Assembly: GCA_024752435.1 (NCBI GenBank)
Contig: CP103026.1
Span: 744,001-808,000, forward strand
Direction: 5' to 3'
DNA length: 64,000 nucleotides
Source of the DNA: Allantophomopsis cytisporea
Taxonomy: Eukaryota; Ascomycota; Leotiomycetes; Phacidiales; Phacidiaceae
A program made the translations under genes and the position numbers. Within the stretch, counting starts at the first letter, position 1; the number at the start of each line of letters is the position of its first letter. Positions 32,213-43,612 of the stretch are shown in pieces. The notes under the pieces are model-generated. The model had not been told where the DNA came from and did no database searches. It saw nothing but the letters and a program-made list of their open reading frames with translations.

Positions 32213-33770
32213 TTGTGCGTTTGTCGTGTATAGATGACCCAATTATTCAGCTGTCCTCAAATTCAAGCTTGACTAAGAAAGATATCGTGTTTGCAAGGAT
32301 TGTACATGTAAGGATAACTGAGGAAAACGAAGGACCTTTCTCGCTTTGTTCTTGGTTTTAATCTCGAGTTATATCATGATAGATACTGAGAGATGGGAAG
32401 AATCAAAGGGCAGGTGATGAGAAATGTTTGCAAAACGCGGAGTTGCAAGATGGAGATGGAGATGGAGATCGTGGAGTTCGATAGCTAATTCGGTATGATG
32501 CAAGCTCTTCTCCATAAAATTTCTCATGGGTTCATGTTATCTTAGGAGGGGATGGAGTCATCGGCGTAGAAGCTGTGCCTGGAACAGTAACGAACAAGCG
32601 CTCCAACAAGGCCCTTGAACAACCAAAAGTTTTAAGAGGCTTAGGATGAACCACTGACATAGTTACAAGCCAGCGATCTTACTCTGAATGCCGGCAAGCT
32701 GCACAGCGGGAAGGGTCCACCCTGCTACCTACATGTTTATCACAACAATGAAATCTCAATCGGGATTCAGATACCGACGATATACGTAGTAGGTGAGTAG
32801 TATCTTCAGATCGATGAGATGTGTAAATGATAGTTCCTATTGGATTTATACCTAGACAGCATTGAAAGGAAGATATTCAAGACATCACATCAACACCTCA
32901 ACCACCATTTTGAAGACTTATCTACATATGTATGTAGCTCCTAGCATGCTTCTAAAGTACTCTATACGGCAGTGCGTATCCGATGGTCCATCCTTTTAGG
33001 TGGACCAGTCTCACTCGAAGAACAAACCAAACACATCCGCACTCCTAAAAATCCAAACTAGACAAGCAATAATGAGCGAGCGACAGATGAAGAGACAAGC
33101 CGCTCTGGAAAGACAAGCCAGTGCAGTGGCCTCTCTGACGAGATAACGTTCGTGGTCTAGGAAGTTCTTAAAACCATCTGACGACACCTGGGACTTCGAT
33201 ACTACAATGCTCTTCTGAAGAATCCTATGTTCACTTTGTTTGTGCCAAATCCGGAGATAGGATTGCTCTCGACCTGATCTCGTGTATGTTGCTAGAATAT
33301 TGTACGGTATTTCTGCTACTACACTAACTACTACATAACCACGGTTACGGTACCTTACTACAACTATAAACAAGCACCCACTCGCTCTCATCATCTTACT
33401 TCGAGTCGTCCTCTCAACCCTTTGAGGGTCTTTCTCATACGTTTCGTTCTTCTTGTCCCTATCCCTAATTGGCTACAAAAAGATCGACGGACAAAGCAAC
33501 AGTGCGCACGCATATATAGGCACAAGGAACAGAGCGCAGCAGGCATACTTCTGGTCGAATCGTACGGTTATTTCTCCGCCGGCATTGGCCTTACGCAGCC
33601 AAAACTGGCTTACGGTTTCCATTACCAGGTAAGACCATACCCATGGACTTTCCCTCTAGCCTCGGCGTCTGTCATATTATATACCCTGTCATCAAATGCA
33701 CTTTTGCAATTTGATAGCTGTCCCTTTTCCTACATTCAACATACATGTCAACGAGCGCAATTGACAAACT
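32213..33770. other. Intergenic between divergent genes
   Basis: About 1.56 kb separates the AMP deaminase and nucleotide-sugar transporter start codons. A 127-codon minus-strand frame at 33011-33394 has no family resemblance, and I treat it as chance. Probably two promoters and leaders. Confidence 0.4.
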
Positions 33771-35248
33771 ATGGCCAGGAACCGCAGGGCCGAATCCGGC
33801 AGTTTCAGCTCGAACTCCATGAATAGTCAAACCACAACACGGCGACGTCCAAATCCTCGAGATCTACATTCCAATACCTACCCGACTGATGGCGATATTG
33901 TGACACCAAAAGTGATCAACGCTGCGCCGTCGCTGGAAAAGGCCCAGATGTACGGAATTGAAGATGGCAGACCGGCCACGTCCAAGATTATGGGCTGGGC
34001 TGGCCGATTTGTTATTGAAACATTACCACAATGGCTGACTGTGGGAGCTATGCTTGCCCTGATATTTGGAGGATGCTGCTCAAATGTAAGTCGTAGTGAT
34101 GTTCCGTGGCTCGACCTCAACCAGACTAAAGAGCTAATCTATATCATATAGGTGTTCGCACTCGAGGCTATAGTAAAGTAAGCTGGTTTACCTATTCTAC
34201 CGGAACCAAACAGCTAAAATGTTACAGGGTTGAACCAGATACAGGTACTCTACTTACGTTTGTACAATTCGTCTTTGTCGCCGTGACTGGATACTTTTCC
34301 CAATTCGATAGCAGTCGACCACCTCTCTTCTTGAGACCAAATCGTGTGCCGATTCGCAGATGGATCGTAAACATTGTGCTATTTTTCGCGATCAATGTCC
34401 TGAACAACCATGCTTTCAGCTACGATATTTCCGTACCGGTACATATCATTCTTCGATCTGGTGGTAGCATAACCACAATCGCTGCCGGAGCTTTGTTTGG
34501 TAAAAAGTACAGCCGCATTCAAGTTATTTCCGTTATATTCTTGACCATTGGAGTTATTATTGCAGCATGGTCAGACGCACAAACGAAGGCAAGAGCCCTT
34601 TCAGAATTATTATCGAAGCAAAGCTGACATCAGTAGGAGACTCCGACCACCACAGAAGAAGCATTACCACCATTCAGCACTGGATTGGCCATTTTATTCT
34701 TAGCCCAAGTACTCTCTGCTATTATGGGTTTATACACAGAAGATACATACCGAAAGTACGGGCCACATTGGAAGGAGAATCTTTTCTATTCCCATCTGCT
34801 CTCACTTCCGCTTTTCTTGCCTTTCTTTCCATCAATGCAGAGACAATTTATGAAATTGGCTGCTTCCCAACCACTCCAGTTCCCGACTCTTCAGAGTATC
34901 TCATATGATACAATTCCTCAGCATATCATGGAAGGAGTCAACAAAATACACATACCAAGTCAGCTCGCCTTTCTCGTCACCAACGTTCTTACACAATACG
35001 CCTGCATTCGAGGTGTCAATTTGCTGGCAGCTTCTGTATCGGCGTTGACCGTTACAATTGTACTGAATGTAAGGAAACTTCTCAGTTTGTTGTTGAGCAT
35101 ATGGCTCTTCGGAAACAAACTCTCTCCGGGGACGCTCGTGGGAGCTTTCATCGTCTTTGGCTCTGGAGCATTGTACAGTATGGATGGTGGTAGAAGCAAG
35201 GCAAGAGCTAAACATAGAGCAAACCCTTCCAACGGGAAGATTGGATAG
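33771..35248 (+). CDS. YEA4: Nucleotide-sugar transporter, UAA family (Yea4-like)
   Basis: Exons 33771..34085, 34152..34177, 34228..34588, 34637..35248; 437 residues. Exon 2 is only 26 nt. Intron 3 (48 nt) has no GT donor; AAG|GCAAGA with a GCTGAC branch and TAG acceptor makes it a GC-AG intron. Splicing gives SDAQTK-ETPTTTEEALPPF. The protein has a hydrophilic N-terminus of about 75 residues, then some ten hydrophobic segments. The block VPVHIILRSGGSITTIAAG and the C-terminal LAASVSALTVTIVLNVRKLL are typical of UAA-family transporters (UDP-GlcNAc carriers such as yeast Yea4 of the ER). The likely role is supplying UDP-GlcNAc for chitin and glycoprotein synthesis. Substrate is inferred from family only. 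Confidence 0.9.
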
Positions 35249-35941
35249 ATCATGGTATAAATTTCAAAAGATTAGATAAATGTAAAAATTCAATAATCCG
35301 CGCGTTTTGGTTGTCACATGAGCGGCCAGGGTGTCTTTGAAATCAGCTGCTTCCACTGGCTTTACAGCAGAAATAGGCCTGGAAGTCTGTATTTGTGGTT
35401 TGGGAATTCCATAAACGCATAGTTTGATGAGGTCTGTTTTGTTAGATGGCAAAGTCTTCTCGATTTAAAGAGTTCTGTGTCATACGACACTGCTTCAGGT
35501 CTCAAAGCTGCTATGCAACATGGTTGTCCATAGTACCGTAGCATGAGAAAGTCATTTGCCGTGCCGCCTACCTTAACCTTATGACGACGTGGGCACGGGC
35601 GAATTTGGTCGTTGGAGCCAGAATGCAAGTAGCCTCGTTCTTCAGGCCTGTGCATGAACCTCCCCAGGCTTGTGCATGAAGACCTTGGAAATTCCGTTCA
35701 TTGAAATCGAGGAGCACCTAGAAATAGATTTCATCGACTGTACAGTATACCCCAAAAGGAATCTCCCTAACATCGATCAAACTTCCACGAATACTTCGAT
35801 AACTCGAGCCCACCTGTTGCGTGGTCAACCAAGATTTGGCGGCGCGATAGCAATAAGGTAAAACAGTTCAGCCGACGCGAAACATCCAAGGCGGTGCAAC
35901 ATCTACGACATCGTTAACCATTTCAATAACACACCGACAAA
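35249..35941. other. Intergenic
   Basis: Nothing recognised. The last about 100 nt is the likely leader of DNM1. Confidence 0.4.
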
Positions 35942-38550
35942 ATGGCTTCACTTGGAGAGGATCTTCTTGGCATAGTCAATAAGCTTCAAGACTTGGTTTT
36001 CAACACAATCGGCAATGATTCTTTGGATCTTCCTCAAATTGTATGTTATTTACTTCCTCTGAGCTTCACACGCCATCAAAGACTTTGCCATTGATAGCTA
36101 AATTGTGTCAATAGGTTGTCGTAGGATCTCAATCTTCTGGAAAGTCTTCAGTTCTTGAGAACATCGTCGGTCGAGATTTCCTTCCTCGTGGAAGTGGCAT
36201 TGTTACACGACGACCTCTTATCCTACAGCTGATCAACATTCCCAGCGAGGAAGATGCGCCAGAAGGAGATGAAGTACACATCCCACATACTCCAGCGAGC
36301 GTAGACAATCAACCAGAATGGGCAGAGTTCCATCACATCCCTGGACGCAAGTTCACTGAGTTCTCCGATGTAAAGAGGGAGATTGAGAACGAAACTGCAA
36401 GAATAGCGGGCAACAACAAAGGAATCAACAGATCACCTATCAACCTCAAGATCTACTCCCCACATGTATTGAGTTTGACTTTGGTGGATCTTCCTGGTCT
36501 GACGAAGGTTAGTACTTATCTTCTGGAGCCTCAGTGAGATTTAGACTAATATTTTATATCTTAGGTGCCCATCGGAGATCAACCTACCGATATTGAGAAA
36601 CAGACGCGGAATTTGATTTCAGAATACATTGCCAAGCCAAACAGTATTATCCTCGCTGTGTCGCCTGCCAACGTTGATATTGTTAATTCTGAGGCACTCA
36701 AACTTGCCCGACATGTCGACCCATTGGGACGACGAACAATCGGTGTGCTCACAAAGATTGATCTTATGGACCACGGAACAAACGCTATGGATATCCTTTC
36801 TGGCCGTGTATACCCTCTTAAACTTGGATTCATCGGTGTTGTCAACCGATCGCAACAAGATATCCAGGGCAACAAGTCACTTGGGGAAGCCCTGAAGGCT
36901 GAGGCCGATTTCTTCAGACACCACCCAGCTTACCGAAACATCTCCAACAAGTGCGGTACACAGTATTTGGCTAAGAGCTTGAACACGACTTTGATGGGAC
37001 ACATCCGTGAGAGACTTCCAGACATCAAAGCCCGTCTCAACACCCTCATGGGACAAACACAACAAGAACTTGCAGGTTATGGAGACATGCACTTCAGCGG
37101 CAAGGAGCATAGAGGATCACAGATTTTGCAGCTCATGACACGTTTTGCTTCTTCTTTCATCTCCTCGATCGATGGTACCTCAACAGAGATCTCCACGAAA
37201 GAACTTTGCGGTGGCGCCCGAATCTACTATATTTTCAACTCTGTTTTCGGTAATTCTCTTGAAACTATCGATCCAACCACAAACCTTTCCGCTCTCGATA
37301 TCCGTACCGCAATCAGAAATTCTACAGGTCCACGCCCCAGTCTGTTTGTTCCAGAACTTGCCTTTGATTTGCTTGTAAAGCCACAAATCAAGCTTCTGGA
37401 AATCCCTAGTCAACGTTGTGTTGAGCTTGTCTACGAAGAGCTGATCAAGATCTGCCATACCTGCGGCTCAGCTGAATTGACACGCTTCCCAAGGCTACAA
37501 GGAAAGCTTATTGAGGTTGTCTCGGACCTTCTACGTGAACGTCTTGGACCTGCGTCTTCATATGTCGAATCACTTATCTCCATCCAAAGAGCATACATCA
37601 ATACTAATCATCCAAATTTCCTTGGCGCTGCTGCTGCAATGAGCAACGTAGTCTCGTCCAGGCAAGAGAAGGAGCGCAAGCGACTTGTCGAAGAGGAGCG
37701 TGAAAAGCGTGTTAGAAGACGCCAGAAAGAGTTGGAGGCAAATGGGGTTGAGAATGGTGAGGAAGAAACACCTGAGAAGGCTGAGAATTTACCGGTCAAG
37801 AAGCACATGCATAAGGGTAGCGCACGAAGCATGTCTCCTGCCATTCGCGAAAATGGCATCACATCTACCATAAACGGTGTCGGAGCTGGCTCTCCACCAC
37901 GATTCAATGGCCAAGGCGCGGCGGGGGGCCCACGTGATTCTTTCCTGAATTACTTCTTCGGAAAGGATGGCGCTGGTGCCATGCCATCGAGTGCCCCAGC
38001 CCCCATTGGACAGACCTCAAGCAATCCAAATCTTGGCAGACACGTCAGCCAGAGCATGGAGCCAAGCTTCAGCCAAAGTATCAGACGCCAGGAGGAGCGA
38101 ACAGTTCCCAAGACTCCTGCTCAACAAGCCCGCGAGGATGATTACGAGCTTGGCAGAGCACAAAGAGACTACGACTACAACTCTCCATTCGTAAGTGAAA
38201 TTGAATTCTATTGACTAGATGTAAACTAACTTTCATAGGGCGAGAACAACGAGCCAGCACTTACGGATCGAGAAGCCATGGAGACCGAGCTCATCCGTGC
38301 TCTCATCTCCTCTTACTTCAACATTGTCCGCGAATCCATCGCAGATCAAGTGCCAAAGGCTGTTATGCATCTCTTGGTCAATCACTCCAAAGATGTCGTG
38401 CAGAACCGCCTGGTGAGCGAGTTGTACCGAGAGGACCTTTTCGAAGAGCTCCTGTATGAGGACGACGCTGTGAAGAAGGAGAGAGAGAAGTGTGAAAAGT
38501 TGTTGAAAACATACAGAGAAGCTGCGAAGATTGTGGGAGAGGTCCTATAA
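35942..38550 (+). CDS. DNM1: Dynamin-related GTPase Dnm1 (mitochondrial and peroxisomal fission)
   Basis: Exons 35942..36040, 36115..36507, 36565..38190, 38239..38550; 809 residues. The GTPase has the G1 loop GSQSSGKSS (about residues 37-45), DLPGLTKVPIG (G3) and TKIDLMD (G4). The middle domain and a C-terminal GED (ETELIRALISSYFNIVRES) follow, separated by a low-complexity insert B. No PH domain or Pro-rich tail is present, as expected for this class. The start MASLGEDLLG, the block RIYYIFNSVFGNSLETIDPT and the CHTCGSAELTRFP segment match Dnm1/Drp1 rather than Vps1. Dnm1 oligomerises around mitochondria and peroxisomes via Fis1/Mdv1-type adaptors. Confidence 0.96.
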
Positions 38551-38926
38551 TTCTAAGCAGATTATGCTACGCTACTACTGGAGGTAGCCGCGAAACGATG
38601 TTATGCTGTAGAATACGTGTACAAGTTGTCCTGTTTGAATTTTCATATCTCCACTACGCGATGCGAAGCGGTTTGCATTGGTAGCGCGGTGTACGCTGTA
38701 ATGCAAAAGCTAGTCATGTACATATTGAAATAAGATCCGCTATCATTACACTCTATCAGATCACAGTTTCTTTGTTCTTCGAAACAGAATTAATATTGAC
38801 AAAACTCCTCTTGCGCCTGCCATGCTTTGCCTTACGTACACGTGATCTTACATCTAACATCTAACTCGATTTATTTGCTGAATCCTCTCCCAATACTCAT
38901 TCTCTGTTCCAGGTTGCCAGAATACA
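38551..38926. other. Convergent 3' spacer
   Basis: Probable 3' UTRs of DNM1 and of the small minus-strand twin-CX9C gene. No other feature seen. Confidence 0.4.
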
Positions 38927-39213
38927 TTACTTTTTCTTTGATGCAGTCTTTAGAAGATGTTGATTAGTGACGTTTTCTATGAATGGGTTTCAGTGCTACT
39001 CACCACATAGCACTCCTTCAATCGCATGAATTCCGTGAGACACATGTCTTTAGAGACATTTTGGTAGTCTGCAAAAACACATTGGCCATAGACTGAGAGC
39101 TAGAGTTCTTTGATTAGCTGGCATCTACTGTTCTTGATACTTGATCTTACCTCGCCTGAGCACTTGGCAGTAGCTTGTGCAAACTTCTCGATTGGTCTCG
39201 TCCTTGGAGGCAT
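38927..39213 (-). CDS. Twin-CX9C mitochondrial protein, NDUFAF8-like
   Basis: Tiny three-exon gene on the minus strand: 39213..39151, 39099..39004, 38947..38927; 59 residues. Introns of 51 and 56 nt have GTAAGA/GTGAGT donors. The product starts MPPRTRPIEKFAQATAK and has two CX9C motifs: C-SGELSVYGQ-C (formed across intron 1) and C-LTEFMRLKE-C, then a short Lys-rich tail. This is the CHCH layout of proteins imported by the Mia40 disulfide relay of the mitochondrial intermembrane space or matrix. Size, the N-terminal basic segment and the order of residues recall NDUFAF8, a complex I assembly factor. Other small CX9C proteins cannot be excluded. The consistent splicing of all three exons and exact cysteine spacing make a real gene likely. 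Confidence 0.8.
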
Positions 39214-39642
39214 TGTTGGACTTCCTTGGCGCCGGCAGATATATTGAGAAGAAAGAAAGGGTTCTGTTTAGGAAAGTTGATATTTCTCGCTATCACTGAC
39301 TGAGATGTTCTAATTCGATGACCTCAAGAAATCGCGGAGCCGCAAGAGCTAGCTCCCGCTTGCGGCTAGTGCACATGTGGCAGCGAACAATAAATGGTAG
39401 GTGAAGCTAAGCTCCCATAGGAGCATGAGAGCGCGTTGACGCGCTGAATCGAAGCGCAACAAATACAACTTGCGCCTCTACATCAACAAACCCATCACAT
39501 ATGTCGCTACAGTTGCTCGGTACCAATACCTCGAGTGACAACAGATAAAATTTGCGCGCTGCATGCCGTCTCACCATGCGACATCAGTGGCAGCATCTTC
39601 AGCGTTCCTGCTGAAATCCACGCCGCCGAAAGGAAGTGGGCA
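39214..39642. other. Bidirectional promoter region
   Basis: Short divergent spacer between the CX9C gene and SFI1. In-frame codons continue upstream of the SFI1 ATG for about 36 codons without another ATG, so an extra upstream exon cannot be fully excluded. Confidence 0.4.
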
Positions 39643-42600
39643 ATGCTTCCATCCAACAATAACCCGAAGAAGATCTTAGAGCCATATTATTCGAACGAGG
39701 GTGAGCATTTGATATATCACTATCATATTGTACGGGCCGGTATTGACTTTGCGCAGATTTACAAATCGTCCACAATATTATCATACGAGCCGAAAATGTC
39801 CTTCCTAGCCTCCCGAGACGCGAGCGCTTGCCTACAAACGCGCTTTTCAAGGCTTACTATGAGTGGCTTGAAGAGGTCGGTCTTGATGCAGATCATGATA
39901 ATCACTATTCTAGGATTTTATTCAAGATTGGCGGGCTGCGCGGTGGAGGGTCGCTTTTCGAGAAGTTCGCAGAAGTTCTTCACAGAATCGGTATCGAGAT
40001 CGAGATACGTATTCCTGGGGAGGAGGAACTGGGCGACGAAAAGAGCGATGGAATATATGCTTCAAGCCATGGCTCAGACAGCGCAGACTCGACAGATTAT
40101 GTGGAATTCGAGACAAATGGTCATGGACCTCGAGGACGCCCACGCGCCAATTCAGAGAGCTCCATGTGGATTGGACATGACTCTGCTTTCCAGAGAAATG
40201 CAAGGACTAGGTCGTTCTCGCCCAGTGCGAAGCTCAACACTGAGCCTTTTGACCCTCGAAAGGAGCAATCTTTGCAAGGACGTCGCGGCGGTAGAAGACG
40301 AAGCGCGGACGACGGACCCAGGCTGATCGAGAGCAATCGACAAATCTCAAAACAACATGGAACAAGAACAGAGTCGCAGCGCGGCAGGAAGATTAGTAGA
40401 GGTCAATCTCTTGAGGCCGCAAACCACGCCTCTGTCCCACTGTCTAACAATTTCGAGGGAGCAAATAGTAACACAGCTCAGTCTTCAGACGGAAATGATG
40501 ATGGGGCTTCGAGAGTTGTTAGTTCGGCTTCACAGCGGTCACCAGTGCCAGTTTACAATCCGTCCACAACGTTGATGAAATTGAAGTCTACATTGGCGTA
40601 TGAGAACCATATCAAATCGTTGAAGAGACCACTTCTGCGCGCATGGCATACTAGAGCAGAAAAGCAGCGTGATCATCATCAATATATTTGGAAACGCGCT
40701 CAGGACCACGACCGAGACCATCTTCTTCGCGACACTCTTGATATCTGGCGCCATAGGCTGCGCGCACACCAGAATGAAGAAAATGTGCGCCGGTTCTTTC
40801 GACACTCGGAGGCTAGGGTTGAGCGGTGTCGGGATAGGCAACTTGTCACATCGGCTTTCCAGATATGGTCGAAAGACGCTAAGGCGAAGGTGGCCTGTAC
40901 TACCGAAGCGCGGGAGAAAATCCTGAAGTTGCGTTATTTCAATCTCTGGAATAAGGTCATTGTTGCCAATGAGACGAAGGTCGAGCAACATGTACTTGGG
41001 AAATTCTATGGACATTGGAAGAGTAAATCCGATATGATCGCTAGTAACACTGAAATGGCTATTAGTTTCTACGAAACCAATCTTGTCGCACGATTGTTCA
41101 GGAACTGGTTGCATGGATTTAAGGAGAAGCGTGTCAGGTGCAGTCGGGAAGTCGTTCAGCAAGAGCAGATATTAGGCATATGGCTCGATACATTACGCGT
41201 GATGAAGGCAAACCAAGGTCTAATTTCTAAGAAACATGAAGTACGGCTTGTTCAAAACTCTTTAACCACTTGGAGAGAAAAAACATATGCCTCATCAGAA
41301 GCTGCTGCTAAGGCACAGAATTTCCTTACGAACCACTATGGTCGAAGCCTATTGCAGCAGAGCCTCAACTTATGGTGCCATCGAACCCATCTTGAGAAAG
41401 AAGCTGCAGCAAAAGACCGAGAATGGTGTCTAAAGGAGACTTTGACGGCTTTGCGTATGGGTCTCTTGTCTCGACGAAACAACAAGCGCCTGGCTCGGTA
41501 CGCCCTCCATTCATGGCAACTTGCAGCGCGATTACAGGTAGCAAAACGTGTAATCGACGACAGGCGCAAACTCCAGATTTTGCAGCTAATGCAAGACAAA
41601 CGCAATGTCGGCCTTCAGAATGAAGCTGACATGGACACGATGGCTGAAAAGTTCCGAAAGAGAATATTGCAGGAGTCGGCAATCCGGATTTGGCATCAAC
41701 GAACTCAAGTGACGCAGGACCAGGAAACGACTGCCCTCAATTACCATGCTTCAAACATCGCCTTCAGTGCACTAGATTCTTGGTTCAAGAAGCATGAACA
41801 GGTCCAGACCATGAATCGGAAAGCAAATCAGGTCATTTATTTCTTCCGCGTGCATAAATCCATACAGCGCTGGAATGAGGCCACCAAGGCTTCTAAGATA
41901 GACCGTGGAAAAGCTGCCTATGCTCAAGTTCGTCGCACCGTAAAAACCCGAATGGCTAGAGATATTGTAGCAAAATGGCGTGTGAAGGCGCAACAAGTAC
42001 GTCAGAACCAGGAACGAGCTCAGGAGTTTAGGCATAACATAAACGTGGTTTTTTCTCAAGAAGCTTTCGACAAATGGCGGGCACGTACAGAGGACATTGG
42101 ACAGATGGACATACAAGCTAAAACGAAGTCAAACCAGACGTTAGTGAAGAAGCCGCTGCAAATGTGGCGAGCACAGGCAACGGCACATATTACACTGAGA
42201 ATGCGGTTAATAAGCACCCAGTTGTCAAAATGGCGTCAGCGTGTTGCAGACCATGAACAAAACGAAGAAAAGGCCAGGGAGTTCCTCAACAATCACATAG
42301 CCGTACTATGTAGTAGATATTTCAACAAATGGTCCAATGATGCTTTCCAGATACGGATCCAAGTGCGGACAGAGCAAAGAGTACAAGAACTTAAAGCTGA
42401 GGAGTATCTGGATCGATGTAACAAAAAACATTTCCGAAAAGTTTTCAAGTATTGGCGGATTCGAATGTTAGATAAAAGAGGTATTGATACAAATCAACTG
42501 CGCCAGGTGAGCAGAATATCAGCTACTCCAGCTGGGAAGCGCTCTGCGCTAGGTGCCACCGCAAGAAATGAGGAATGGTCAGCCTTCGACGAAGGATTCG

Positions 42601-42938
42601 ACGTTCAAGACCTCAACCGCCAACTTGGCGTTGCTGGAGCTTCGACGCCAACTCCGTCAAGAAGAGCAAATCTGAACCAATCACTGGTCAAGTCCTCGGC
42701 TATTGCGACACCTTCGAGAATATCTGCTATCAATCAGTCTCTGGCAAAGGCATCAACTACGCCAGGAACGCCTTTAGCGACGCCTTTGGAGCGACGCCTA
42801 CGGAAAGGCCTTTTCTCCGCGACTCCTCGCACTCAGCCGGCTGCGAGATCTGCATTAGGAAGAAGTGTTTTTACTCAGGGCTTTGCTGATATCTCTGAGG
42901 TCTCAAAAGAAGACAGTGAGGAGGGAAAAGGGGAGTGA
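39643..42938 (+). CDS. SFI1: Spindle-pole/centrosome protein Sfi1
   Basis: Exons 39643..39700 and 39757..42938; 1079 residues. The 56-nt intron starts GTGAGC, and its removal creates YYSNE-DLQIVHNIIIRAENV, which runs into LPTNALFKAYYEWLEEVGLD, the conserved Sfi1 N-terminal block. The bulk (about 250-950) is a long series of degenerate repeats, each with a Trp or bulky hydrophobic pair in a basic helix (RLFRNWLHGFKEK, ALDSWFKKH, ALHSWQLAARL, MWRAQATAH). In Sfi1 these helices each bind a centrin (Cdc31) and together form the half-bridge filament needed for spindle-pole duplication. The C-terminal 130 residues are Ser/Thr-rich with ATP/TPS motifs, probable Cdk sites (SATPAGKR, STPTPSRR, GTPLATP). 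Repeat boundaries were not counted exactly. Confidence 0.92.
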
Positions 42939-43612
42939 TGTAAAAGGAGGCCTGGGGTGATTATATTTGGTTATATGTTTGCATGTGCGTGTTGGTAATT
43001 GCAAAGCGTGGCGTTTGGTTTGGAAAATGGTTGGATACCCAATCGTGTGTGTTACGAAGAGTTGCATTGAAGAGAGATGTGGGTAACGAATAACGAAGGT
43101 TCTCCTGTACAGTCGCGCAGTACCGCGTATGTTGATACATGTGACAATGAGAAAATAATTACGTCGTTATCTCGATGGCTTGCAGCGTGATGCACAACAG
43201 CGAATATGGCAGCAAGCGGTTGTATGATTTCCCAAAATCTTCTGATTCAACAACTCCTAGTAATAATTATTCAATTCTCTCATGGTACTAATCATTCATC
43301 AACATACATTAAGCCTACTTTACAAATTATTGCCTCACTCAAAGGTCATTTGAATACGGAATGTTCTATCATTGTTTTGGGTCACAAGCCTTGCAGTCTC
43401 CCACATATAGATGCGGCCGCAGCTTTCGTCACTAGGTACTCTGCTGTGCCTGCTGGCCCAAGGCTGTGGCTACGGCACTCATAATAATAGCTCATAGCTC
43501 CCCATACCGCAAGTCGACACAAAATCCCCTCTCAGCTTCTCATAGCCTCCGATCCTCCTCATATCTTTCCGATATCGAAAAATGATATGTTTCACAACCT
43601 ACAATCGGTAGC
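42939..43612. other. Intergenic
   Basis: A chance frame of 92 codons at 43206-43484 lacks any family resemblance. No other feature is seen; the last 100 nt is the likely RAV1 leader. Confidence 0.4.

Noticed and set aside
33011..33394. 127-codon minus-strand frame
   Set aside because: Hydrophobic patches look appealing, but there is no family match, no signal-peptide pattern at the start and no neighbouring exon.
40539..41162. 207-codon minus-strand frame inside SFI1
   Set aside because: It is antisense to well-supported Sfi1 repeats and has no family resemblance or splice context.
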